This document shows, in pieces, positions 34,673 through 42,260 of a stretch of 64,000 nt of DNA. Origin of the DNA: Hydrogenophaga sp. Root209 (GTDB taxonomy: Bacteria; Pseudomonadota; Gammaproteobacteria; Burkholderiales; Burkholderiaceae_C); assembly GCF_001428625.1 (NCBI RefSeq), contig NZ_LMIE01000029.1, forward strand, positions 636,744 to 700,743. The letters run 5' to 3'. Within the stretch, counting starts at the first letter, position 1. The number at the start of each line of letters is the position of its first letter. The notes beneath the pieces are model-generated. The model did no database searches, was not told where the DNA came from, and saw only the letters and a list, made by a program, of their open reading frames with translations. Position numbers and translations under genes: made by a program.

Positions 34673-34944
34673 GGTGGATCTTGAGGTGGCAGGTCGGCAG
34701 CCAGGTCGGCATCACTGTGGCCATCGCCCACCGGATCGGCGGATTCATCTTCCACCGCGGGGCTGGCCGGGCCGCTGTGGCCAGCACCCGGATCGATCGA
34801 ATGCTCCTCCGCGGGCACGGGCGCGTGCGGATCGAGCAGCACACAGGGCGCCGGCTCTGAACCTGGCGGGTCCTTTCGCGTGGAATGGACAGCCGCTTCT
34901 TCCACGCTGGCGCACTCCAGGGCGCTGAGTTTCTTTTCGGTCAT
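34639..34944 (-). CDS. Small acidic Pro-rich protein, unknown
   Basis: 101 residues, rich in Pro, Asp, Glu and Ala and almost certainly disordered. The start at 34944 (MTEKKLSALECASVEEAAVH) has an excellent AGGAGG site. It has one Cys near the start and one in the middle (APCVLLDPHAPVP). It is 51 bp downstream of the DUF883-like gene on the same strand and probably shares its sigma-54-type promoter. I do not recognise a family. Confidence 0.6.
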   Translation of the reverse strand: MTEKKLSALECASVEEAAVHSTRKDPPGSEPAPCVLLDPHAPVPAEEHSIDPGAGHSGPASPAVEDESADPVGDGHSDADLAADLPPQDPPPQPRKGSSQG

Positions 34945-34995
34945 TTCAACCCCTCCTGGACTCACATGGCGGGCCAGTCCCGCGGCAAAGCGGCG

Positions 34996-35340
34996 TCAAC
35001 GTGTGACGCGCGCGACGAGCGCACCAACAGCAAAGGCCAGCATCACCGACGACAGCGGATGCCGTCGCACCGTCTCGCGCACGCTGTGCGTCCATTCATC
35101 TCCGCGTTCACGCAGGTGGTGTGCCTGCTCGTGCAAGGCATCGCTGGCCTGCGCCACGCCCGACTCCAGCTTCTGCACAGCAGGCGCAGCCTTGTCGGCA
35201 AGACGATCCACCGCGCTGTGTGCACTGTCGGTCACGCGGTTCAGGATGTCTTTGCCCTGGCTTTCCCCGGACGCTTGTCCTGAGGGCCTGGAAAAGTCCG
35301 ATGAGCCCACGGGGGTGGGGCGAGTTGAGGTGTCAGCCAT
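34996..35340 (-). CDS. DUF883/ElaB/YqjD-like protein
   Basis: 114 residues. A polar N-terminus leads into amphipathic helices (ILNRVTDSAHSAVDRLADKA, VAQASDALHEQAHHLRER) and ends in a single membrane segment with a basic tail (HPLSSVMLAFAVGALVARVTR). This is the layout of ElaB/YqjD proteins, which tether ribosomes to the inner membrane in stationary phase in E. coli. An AGGAG site precedes the ATG. The upstream site at 35418-35433 has the same core as the glsB promoter. Confidence 0.78.
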   Translation of the reverse strand: MADTSTRPTPVGSSDFSRPSGQASGESQGKDILNRVTDSAHSAVDRLADKAAPAVQKLESGVAQASDALHEQAHHLRERGDEWTHSVRETVRRHPLSSVMLAFAVGALVARVTR

Positions 35341-35417
35341 GGCGGTCTCCTAAAAAGACGTGAAGGAAAGAATCTCTCGAGGACCGCGCAACCAGCCCCC
35401 GGAGACGCCCATGTCAC

Positions 35418-35433
35418 GGCAATCGGCATGCCG
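35418..35433 (-). promoter_or_regulatory. Sigma-54-type promoter (DUF883-like gene)
   Basis: On the minus strand CGGCATGCCGATTGCC has exact GG-N10-GC spacing and differs from the glsB site by two bases. It is 79 bp before the ATG at 35340. Confidence 0.68.
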
Positions 35434-35458
35434 GGCCCACCGCGCAGCGACGGACAAC

Positions 35459-36877
35459 TCAGCCGTCGCTGCCCTTGTCGGCCGTGTACTGCTTGAGACG
35501 GTTGTAAAGCGTCTTCAAGCTGATCCCCAGCGCGGCGGCCGTGCGCTCCTTCTGGTGCCGGTAGTGGCGAAGCGTGGCCAGGATGATGGTTTGTTCGGCC
35601 TCGGCGAGGGTGACGCCCATCGAGATGACGATCGAGTCGCCATCCGCGCGCGGCACGGCAGGTGCCACCTCGGCGCCGCGCGTCGTCGCGGGCTCGGGTG
35701 TCGGGAGATGGCTTGCTTCATCCACCTCCCGGGGCAACCACTGCGCGTCAATGTGCGAGTCCAGCGACATGACGTAAGCCCGGTACACCACGTTGCGCAG
35801 CTCCCTCACATTGCCGGGCCATGGGTAACGGGCGAGTTGCTCCAGGGCATCCGGGGTGAAGGTCTTGATCTTGCCCTCCTGGGTGCTGACCATGCGCAGA
35901 AAGTGCTCTGCCAGCAGGCCCACATCGGACAGACGATCACGCAGCGGCGGCAACTCGATGGGAAACACATTGAGTCGATACATCAGGTCTTCGCGCAAGC
36001 GCCCGCTGGCCACCGCCTGCATCGGAGAGCGGTTGGTGGCGGCCACGATGCGCACGTCGGTCTCCTGGCTCTGCGTGGCGCCCACCCGCATGAACCGTCC
36101 GGTCTCCAGCACCCGCAGGAGCTTCACCTGCAGGTCCAGAGGCATCTCGGTTATTTCATCGAGGAACAAGGTGCCGCCTGCGGCGCGTTCGAAGAAACCC
36201 TGGTGCTGGCGCTCGGCGCCGGTGAAGCTGCCCTTCTCGTGGCCGAAGATTTCGCTTTCGATGAGGTTGGGCGAAATCGCTCCGCAGTTGACCGCCAGAA
36301 AGGGCATCTTGCGGCGGCGACTGAGTTCGTGAATGGTCTGGGCGACCACTTCCTTGCCGGTCCCGCTCTCACCCGTGATGAACACGGTGACGCCGGTTCC
36401 GGCCACGCGGGAAATCTGCTCATAGACGCGTTTCATGCTGGGCGCTCGCCCCCAGAGCTGCCCAAAATGCCCGCTGCTGGCAAGTTTTTCCGTCAAATCT
36501 GCCACTTCGGCCTGCAGCACCGCCGGCTTCATCACACGCGAGAGCACCCCCTGCAGATGCTTGAGGTTGATGGGCTTGACGATGTAATCCACCGCCCCCA
36601 AGCGCAGCGCGAGAATGGATGTTTCCAGGCTTGCGTGGCCGGTGATGAGCACCACCTCGGAGTTGGACAGAAGCTCCGCGTCCTTGAACAGGTCCATGCC
36701 GCTGCCGTCGGGCAGTCGGAGGTCGAGCAGCACGATGTCGGGCGCTTGGAGTGCGAGCTGTTTGCGCGCATCCAGCAAGCTGCAGGCGGTGGCCACCGTG
36801 AGGCCTTCGCTGGCGATCAACGCCTTGAGCGACGTGGCCGAGTCCATATCGTCCTCGACGATCAGGGCATGAGTCAT
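35459..36877 (-). CDS. NtrC-family sigma-54-dependent response regulator
   Basis: 472 residues. The receiver domain has Asp9, Asp10, phosphoacceptor Asp52 and Lys101. The AAA+ domain has Walker A GESGTGKE (169-176), the sigma-54 contact loop GSFTGA (216-221, Ser in place of the usual Ala) and Walker B GTLFLDE (235-241). A Fis-type helix-turn-helix is at the C-terminus (RTAAALGISLKTLYNRLKQY). It uses ATP to open sigma-54 promoters when phosphorylated. It is the only sigma-54 activator in the window and lies among the sigma-54-type promoters, so it is the natural candidate activator. I found no sigma-54-type site in front of it. Confidence 0.93.
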   Translation of the reverse strand: MTHALIVEDDMDSATSLKALIASEGLTVATACSLLDARKQLALQAPDIVLLDLRLPDGSGMDLFKDAELLSNSEVVLITGHASLETSILALRLGAVDYIVKPINLKHLQGVLSRVMKPAVLQAEVADLTEKLASSGHFGQLWGRAPSMKRVYEQISRVAGTGVTVFITGESGTGKEVVAQTIHELSRRRKMPFLAVNCGAISPNLIESEIFGHEKGSFTGAERQHQGFFERAAGGTLFLDEITEMPLDLQVKLLRVLETGRFMRVGATQSQETDVRIVAATNRSPMQAVASGRLREDLMYRLNVFPIELPPLRDRLSDVGLLAEHFLRMVSTQEGKIKTFTPDALEQLARYPWPGNVRELRNVVYRAYVMSLDSHIDAQWLPREVDEASHLPTPEPATTRGAEVAPAVPRADGDSIVISMGVTLAEAEQTIILATLRHYRHQKERTAAALGISLKTLYNRLKQYTADKGSDG

Positions 36878-37085
36878 GCATTCACCAATCTGGAAATTGA
36901 CAAGGCGGCCCGGCCCACAAGCCAGCAGCCCAGTGGACGGACGCGCCAGCCACAGTCGGCAGACAACCCCTGTGGCCCATACCCAACACCGCCCTTCAAG
37001 TGAAGCGACATCATGTCACTTTCCACACGTTTTCCAAACTCTCAGGGCGTTGCAGAGATCCGATTGATGATAGGGCCAGCCCGCA

Positions 37086-37116
37086 CTGGGTGATGTGCGC
37101 TAGCGCACCAACCCAG
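37086..37116. repeat. Two-part inverted repeat in the 336 bp gap
   Basis: A perfect 14-base palindrome GTGCGCTAGCGCAC sits inside an outer CTGGGT/ACCCAG pair. The gap 36878-37213 otherwise holds no gene that I can support. The element could terminate the minus-strand Pro-rich gene or be an operator. Confidence 0.45.
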
Positions 37117-37133
37117 ACAGCTTGTCGGTGGAG

Positions 37134-37161
37134 CGGACGGCACATGTTGCCGCCCGTTTTT
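37134..37161 (+). terminator. Plus-strand terminator with no annotated upstream gene
   Basis: CGGACGGCA and TGCCGCCCG pair (one mismatch) around CATGT and are followed by TTTTT. The nearest plus-strand gene upstream is far away (DUF2383, which has its own hairpin), so an unannotated short RNA may end here. Confidence 0.55.
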
Positions 37162-37213
37162 CAAGGCTCGGCGATGTCGGCCCCGTGGCGCGGGAGCACG
37201 GTCGCGCCGGCAC

Positions 37214-37495
37214 TCAGGCGCGCGCAGCCATGATTTTTCCAGGCGTGCGAGGGGGCTCTTGAATGGGCACTTGTTCAGGTGGAACGGGCGGATCGTTCAC
37301 CTCGGGGGGAGCCTCCGTGGGCCCCTCCGGCGGCACGTCGGGGAAGGGAGGCGTCGGGGACGGGGTGGGCGTCGGAACATCAGGCGCCGGTGGAGGCACT
37401 TCCGGTGAATGGTCCATCCGGGCGTGGAAGAACATGTCTTGCCGTCCAGTGGGCGAATCGGGCACGCGCTGGGCGTGCAGGAACCCGAAGTTCAT
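37214..37495 (-). CDS. Small Pro-rich protein, unknown
   Basis: 93 residues. After a 30-residue head (MNFGFLHAQRVPDSPTGRQD) the sequence is almost all Pro, Thr, Glu, Asp and Val, with repeated PPxP patterns, so it is disordered. The start at 37495 has an AGGAG site. It diverges from the Crp-family gene, and each has its own sigma-54-type site. No family recognised. Confidence 0.6.
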   Translation of the reverse strand: MNFGFLHAQRVPDSPTGRQDMFFHARMDHSPEVPPPAPDVPTPTPSPTPPFPDVPPEGPTEAPPEVNDPPVPPEQVPIQEPPRTPGKIMAARA

Positions 37496-37559
37496 TGCGT
37501 TCTCCTGTGGCCACGAATGGGCCCGTCCGGGGAGTGAGGGTGGGAAACGCTGCTGTTCG

Positions 37560-37575
37560 GGCAAGCAGCGTGCCC
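37560..37575 (-). promoter_or_regulatory. Sigma-54-type promoter (Pro-rich gene)
   Basis: On the minus strand GGGCACGCTGCTTGCC matches GGCACG-N4-TTGC with exact spacing. It is 66 bp before the ATG at 37495. Confidence 0.7.
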
Positions 37576-37605
37576 GCAGGCGATCCGCTGAAAGGTCGGT
37601 GTTCC

Positions 37606-37621
37606 TGGCATCTCGATTGCC
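37606..37621 (+). promoter_or_regulatory. Sigma-54-type promoter (Crp-family gene)
   Basis: TGGCATCTCGATTGCC has a TGGCA -24, TTGC -12 and exact GG-N10-GC spacing. It is 66 bp before the ATG at 37686, mirroring its divergent neighbour. Confidence 0.7.
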
Positions 37622-37685
37622 GGAAGGCCAGACCCTGCGGAAAACGCCAAGCAAGGGTATCCCGCCACTCCAACAGGAAACCCAC

Positions 37686-38426
37686 ATGCCCACACCGTCC
37701 AGCCCCTTCGACAACCACCTGCTTGCGGCCCTCGGGAGGGTTGAATGGCAGCGAATGCAGCCCCACGTGGAGCGGGTCGACCTCGCGCGCAACCAGCCCA
37801 TCTATGCGCCTGGCGAGACCATGTCGCACGCCTACTTCCCCACCACGGCCCTCGCTTCCATGATGAACGTGACGGAAACCGGGGCCTGCGCGGAATCAGC
37901 CATGGTGGGCAACGACGGCATGCTGGGGGTGTCTCTTTTCATGAGCGGCGGGCCCACCTGCGGCTGTGCCCTGGTGTTGGCCGCGGGCGAGGCCTGGCGC
38001 ATCCCGGCCTGCATCCTCAGGCACGAGTTCAACCGCGCTGGCTCCACCATGCGAATCCTGCTGCGGTACACACAGGCCCTGCTCACACAGACGGCACAGC
38101 GCGCGATCTGCATGCGGCACCACCTGATCACGCAGCAGGTGGCGGTGTGCCTGCTTCAGCAGGCCGACCGCTCCAGCAGTGCCGAGGTGCTGATGACCCA
38201 GGAGCAGATTGCCGTGCGTCTGGGCGTGCGGCGCGAAGGCGTCACGGAGGGCGCGGGAACGCTGCAGAAACTCGGACTGATCCGCTATGCACGGGGTCAC
38301 GTGGAGGTGCTCGACCGCGAAGGCCTGGAAGATCAAGCCTGTGAGTGCTACGCCGTGCTGCGCGATGAGTACCACCGCCTGCTGCCTGTCGCGGCTTGCC
38401 AGCAATGCCTGGAGGCCGTGGCCTGA
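37686..38426 (+). CDS. Crp/Fnr family transcriptional regulator
   Basis: 246 residues. The N-terminal cNMP-binding-type jelly roll (APGETMSHAYFPTTALASM, AESAMVGNDGMLGVSLF) lacks the canonical cAMP-contact residues as far as I can see, and the C-terminus has a Crp-type helix-turn-helix (MTQEQIAVRLGVRREGVTEGAG). No Fnr-type Cys cluster is present at the start. This subgroup often responds to stress and not to cAMP. The ATG at 37686 follows AGGAAA. It is preceded by a strong sigma-54-type site, so it could form a second regulatory tier. Confidence 0.88.
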   Translation: MPTPSSPFDNHLLAALGRVEWQRMQPHVERVDLARNQPIYAPGETMSHAYFPTTALASMMNVTETGACAESAMVGNDGMLGVSLFMSGGPTCGCALVLAAGEAWRIPACILRHEFNRAGSTMRILLRYTQALLTQTAQRAICMRHHLITQQVAVCLLQQADRSSSAEVLMTQEQIAVRLGVRREGVTEGAGTLQKLGLIRYARGHVEVLDREGLEDQACECYAVLRDEYHRLLPVAACQQCLEAVA

Positions 38427-38444
38427 GGGCTTTCTCCTGCGCGC

Positions 38445-39326
38445 TCAAGCGCGCCGCTTGGGGGGCGTTTTGGGCGCAGCGCGGCCTTTGGGCGCAGCGG
38501 CCGCGCCGGGTGGGTCCGGCTTCTCCTTGCGCTGCGCCAGACTTCTGGCCAACAGCTGGGTGAGGTCGACGACATTGGACGGCGCGTCGTTCCTGGGCGC
38601 GTCTTCCACGGGTGTGACGGATTGTGTGTCGCCGGCGGCCAACTTCTTGTCCACCAGCGCCTGCACAGCGCTGACGAACCGGTTTTCGTACTGTTCGGCG
38701 TTCCAGGGCGTGATCATGTCGCTGATCAACTGGGTTGCCAGCTTCAGTTCGGCCGCCTTCACCCCGGCGGCGGTTTTCCCCCCGGGGGGCAACTTCAGCT
38801 CATCCATCGGCCGGATTTCGCTGGCCCAGCGGATGGTGTTGAGCACCAGCGCAGACCCCATGGGGATCAACGCGGCCAGGTGCTCCTTGGTGTGCATGAC
38901 CACGCGTGAGATGCCGATGACGCCGGCCTCGAACATGGCTTCACGCAACAGCGCGTAGACCTTCTCGCCTTTGCCGATCGGCTCCAGGTAATAGGGCTTC
39001 TCCAGCAGCAGGAAAGGGATCTCGGCCGCCGTGACAAAGGCCTCGATCTCGATGGTCTGGGTCGACGTCGGGAGAGCTGCCTTGATCTGATCGTCGCTGA
39101 TGAGCACGTACTCTCCGTCATCCTGCTGGATGCCCTTGACGACATCGTCGCCCTTGATGGGCTTGCCGGTGCGCTTGTTGATGCGCTGGTAGCCCACCGG
39201 GTCCATCGAGCGCCGGTCCAGCCAGTCGAAGTCGATGCCGGCGTCTTGCGAAGCCGGGTACAGCGCCACCGGCACATGGACGAGTCCAAAGCTGACGGCG
39301 CCCTTCCAGATCACGCGTGGACTCAT
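38445..39326 (-). CDS. ku: Ku DNA end-binding protein (NHEJ)
   Basis: 293 residues. The core starts at MSPRVIWKGAVSFGLVHVPVALYPA and runs through the usual bacterial Ku beta-barrel (YQRINKRTGKPIKGDDVVKG, RWASEIRPMDEL), ending in a Lys/Pro/Ala-rich tail that binds DNA and LigD. It forms a dimer on broken DNA ends and recruits LigD. Its ATG overlaps the ligD stop (ATGA), giving tight coupling of the two genes. Confidence 0.95.
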   Translation of the reverse strand: MSPRVIWKGAVSFGLVHVPVALYPASQDAGIDFDWLDRRSMDPVGYQRINKRTGKPIKGDDVVKGIQQDDGEYVLISDDQIKAALPTSTQTIEIEAFVTAAEIPFLLLEKPYYLEPIGKGEKVYALLREAMFEAGVIGISRVVMHTKEHLAALIPMGSALVLNTIRWASEIRPMDELKLPPGGKTAAGVKAAELKLATQLISDMITPWNAEQYENRFVSAVQALVDKKLAAGDTQSVTPVEDAPRNDAPSNVVDLTQLLARSLAQRKEKPDPPGAAAAPKGRAAPKTPPKRRA

Positions 39327-41902
39327 GGTGTGTATCCCAACAGCTTCATGGGCGATGTGAGCGAACGCGCCGAGCGGGCGTAGTCGCGCCATGGCGCATT
39401 GCCCGTGGGCAGGCGTTCCTGCAGGCTGCGGATGTTCCAGTGGTCCCCTGCGCGCAGCGTGGCCAGCTCGCTCCATGCCACCGGCACCGACACGCCCAGA
39501 CCCGCTCGCGCGCGCGCCGACCACGCACTGACCGTGGTGGCGCCGCGGCCGTTGCGCAGGTAGTCGACAAAGATCCTGCCCATCCGGTTCTTCGGCCCGC
39601 TCTTGGCCACGAAGCGCTGCGGAATCACGTCGCTCATGTGCCGCACCACCGCCTGCGCGAAGCCCTTGGCATCGTCCCAGGCGTGTTGCTGGCGAATGGG
39701 CACGACCACATGAAGCCCCTTGCCGCCGCTGGTCTTGAGGAAACACACCAGGCCCAGTTGCTCGAGCAGCGATTGCGTGAGCAGCGCCGCCTCCTGCACC
39801 TGCTCCCAGGCAACCCCTTCCCCGGGGTCCAGATCGAACACCAGGCGATTGGGCTTCTCGAAGCTGCGGGCCACGGCGTTCTGGGTGTGGAACTCGACCA
39901 CATTCCACTGCGCGGCCGACAGCAGCCCCTCGCGTTTTTCAATGGCGATCCAGGGTGCCTTGCCCGGCGAGGACGTGAGATCCAGTTGCGTGATGCCGGG
40001 CAGCGGGGAAGCGAGGTGCTTCTGGAAAAACATCGCGCCGTCGATGCCCTCGGGCGCCCGCAGCAGCGCGACCGGGCGCTGCCTGACGTGCTCGATCATC
40101 ACGGCGGCCACCGCCTCGTAATGCTGGAACAGATCGAGCTTGGTGGCCCCGGTGGTGGCATCGACCACCCGTTCAGGGTGGCTGATGCGCACCGGGCGGG
40201 GCGAGGTGGGCGCTTTGGCAGGCACGGGCGGTGTGTTGGGTTGGGGGACGGGCGCGGGTGGGTCCGCAGGTTGGGGCAACTCGCGTTCCACGGTACGGGG
40301 AAGTTTGTCTTCACGCAAGCCGACAAACACACCATGGCGGATGAGCCCATCGCGTGTCCAGTCGGAAAAGCTGACCTCGGCCACCAACGTGGGCTCGACC
40401 CAGTGCGACCGCCCGGGCACCGCCGGGCGCGTGGTGAAGGGACTGGAGGGCCGGATCAGCGACGCCATCCGCCGCCGCAGGCTGGTCAGGGTCCCGGTGT
40501 TGAAACCGGTGCCCACGTTGCCCACATGGCGCAAGCCCCCATGCTCGTCGAACACGCCGAGCATCAAGGCGCCCAAGCCTGTTCGAGAACCTTTGCCCTC
40601 GGTGAACCCCCCGATCACGAACTCCTGGCGCTGACCGCACTTGAGCTTGAGCCAGTCGGTGCTGCGCGTGGATCGGTACCTCGAGCTTTTGCGCTTGGCG
40701 ATCACGCCTTCGAGTCCGAGTTGGCATGCCGACACGAGCACCGAGGCCGCCGAGCCGTCGAACGCCGCGCTGAACCGCACCGCCCGCGCCGGTGAGCGCG
40801 CCAGCAAGCGCTCCAGGATTGCCCGACGCTCGACCAAGAAGACATCCCTGAGGTCGTGGCCATCCACATAGGGCAGATCGAACACATAAAACACCACCTC
40901 GGACGTGCGTCGGCTGTCGAACGAGCGTTGCAGGGCGCCGAAATCGGGCAGACCGTCAGCGCCGGGAACCACGATTTCGCCGTCGTACCACCCACTGGGC
41001 AAAGCCATGCCCAGCAGGGCGTCGTGCAAGGGTTTCAGGCGCGAGGTCCAGTCGTGACCATTTCGAGTGAACAAGCCCACTCTGTCGCCGTCGATGCGGG
41101 CCAGCATGCGGTAGCCGTCGAACTTGATCTCGTACATCCAGTCCGCTTCGTCGGTCGGCGGCAGCTCGACCCGGGTGGCCAAAGGCGGCGACAACTGCCG
41201 TGGCAACTCGCTGGCCTTGGCCTGCGCCGGCCAGTCCCGGTGGACCCGGGCCGTTCGGGAGCGAACGTCTTCCGACGGCGCGGTAGGGTTCGCAGGCGCG
41301 GTCGATGCGGTGGATGCGACGCTGTCCGGCTCGGCGTCGACCACGCTGTAGTCCTGCTCGTCTCTGGCGAACGCATCGCGCTCCTTCACCAGGAGCCACG
41401 CGGGCTTGTCCTGATCGCCGTGCTTCATCCGCACCATCGCCCAGCGCCCGCGCAGCTTGTGGCCCACCAGATCGAACTTCAGACTGCCCTTGCGCAACCC
41501 CTCCTGGGGATCGCCGAGCGGTTGCCAGCGTCCCTTGTCCCACACGATCACGCGGCCTGCGCCGTATTGCCCGGGGGGAATGGTCCCCTCGAAGGAGGCA
41601 TAGGCCACCGGGTGGTCCTCCACTTCCACGGCCATGCGTTTGACCGACGGATCCAGGCTGGGGCCTTTGGGCACGGCCCAGCTCTTCATCACGCCTTCAA
41701 GCTCCAGGCGAAAGTCGTAATGCAGCCGACTGGCCCAGTGCTTCTGCACCACAAAGCCCAACGCAGCGGACTTCGCAACCGCACTGCCCGGGGGCTCGGG
41801 CGTGACGGCAAAGTTGCGCTTGGAGGTGTACGGCTGCAGCAGGTCCCGCGAGTGCAGCGGCCTGGAGGACTCGGTGTGTGCTTGGCGAGGCTTGCTGACC
41901 AT
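39323..41902 (-). CDS. ligD: ATP-dependent DNA ligase D
   Basis: 859 residues in the order 3'-phosphoesterase, ligase, polymerase. The phosphoesterase part has FVVQKHWASRLHYDFRLE, the ligase part has the adenylated Lys260 in EIKFDGYRM, and the primase-type polymerase has the later DLDPGEG and HVVVPI segments. It repairs double-strand breaks together with Ku. The ATG at 41902 has no Shine-Dalgarno, and a sigma-54-type site lies only 13 bp upstream, which would place transcription start at the ATG. The N-terminus could therefore be made from a leaderless message. Confidence 0.94.
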   Translation of the reverse strand: MVSKPRQAHTESSRPLHSRDLLQPYTSKRNFAVTPEPPGSAVAKSAALGFVVQKHWASRLHYDFRLELEGVMKSWAVPKGPSLDPSVKRMAVEVEDHPVAYASFEGTIPPGQYGAGRVIVWDKGRWQPLGDPQEGLRKGSLKFDLVGHKLRGRWAMVRMKHGDQDKPAWLLVKERDAFARDEQDYSVVDAEPDSVASTASTAPANPTAPSEDVRSRTARVHRDWPAQAKASELPRQLSPPLATRVELPPTDEADWMYEIKFDGYRMLARIDGDRVGLFTRNGHDWTSRLKPLHDALLGMALPSGWYDGEIVVPGADGLPDFGALQRSFDSRRTSEVVFYVFDLPYVDGHDLRDVFLVERRAILERLLARSPARAVRFSAAFDGSAASVLVSACQLGLEGVIAKRKSSRYRSTRSTDWLKLKCGQRQEFVIGGFTEGKGSRTGLGALMLGVFDEHGGLRHVGNVGTGFNTGTLTSLRRRMASLIRPSSPFTTRPAVPGRSHWVEPTLVAEVSFSDWTRDGLIRHGVFVGLREDKLPRTVERELPQPADPPAPVPQPNTPPVPAKAPTSPRPVRISHPERVVDATTGATKLDLFQHYEAVAAVMIEHVRQRPVALLRAPEGIDGAMFFQKHLASPLPGITQLDLTSSPGKAPWIAIEKREGLLSAAQWNVVEFHTQNAVARSFEKPNRLVFDLDPGEGVAWEQVQEAALLTQSLLEQLGLVCFLKTSGGKGLHVVVPIRQQHAWDDAKGFAQAVVRHMSDVIPQRFVAKSGPKNRMGRIFVDYLRNGRGATTVSAWSARARAGLGVSVPVAWSELATLRAGDHWNIRSLQERLPTGNAPWRDYARSARSLTSPMKLLGYTP

Positions 41903-41913
41903 GGCTTGCAAGG

Positions 41914-41929
41914 GGCAAGCGGCGAGCCC
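41914..41929 (-). promoter_or_regulatory. Sigma-54-type promoter candidate of ligD-ku
   Basis: On the minus strand GGGCTCGCCGCTTGCC has exact GG-N10-GC spacing and TTGCC at -12. The start of transcription would fall at about 41903, one base from the ligD ATG. Confidence 0.55.
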
Positions 41930-42260
41930 GCCCCCTGGCGGACTTGCGATCCCCGGCCAGGGCCAGCAGCAACGGGAGACCGGCAAATGTGACCGCACCG
42001 CATTGCCGACATTCTTGCCTGCGGCCGCGTCGGCCGGGATTTACCCAGGCTCCACGACGACGCTGGCGGGCACGCTGTTCGCTCCTCTGGAGCCGGATGC
42101 GCCCACGGTGGACGCATCCCTGGTGGTCGGGCGGGCAATTCGAGTGCCCACGAGACGGCACAAAGCCTTGCCTCCTGGTGGTTCGTTGGGTAGCGAACAG
42201 ACCTGCTTGATGGGCCTCTGTAGCTTCACCCCACGGTTCGTACAACTCCAGGAGAGCGCG

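Noticed and set aside
34639-34944. The hairpin at 34636-34672 as a sign that the small acidic frame is not a gene
   Set aside because: The AGGAGG start signal is strong, and a stem over the last codon is compatible with a shared terminator for convergent genes.
42068-42148. Two further GG-N10-GC sites (GGGCACGCTGTTCGCT and GGGCAATTCGAGTGCC) before the lipoprotein gene
   Set aside because: Their -12 halves are TCGC and GTGC and the distances to the start are long; in GC-rich DNA such matches are expected by chance.
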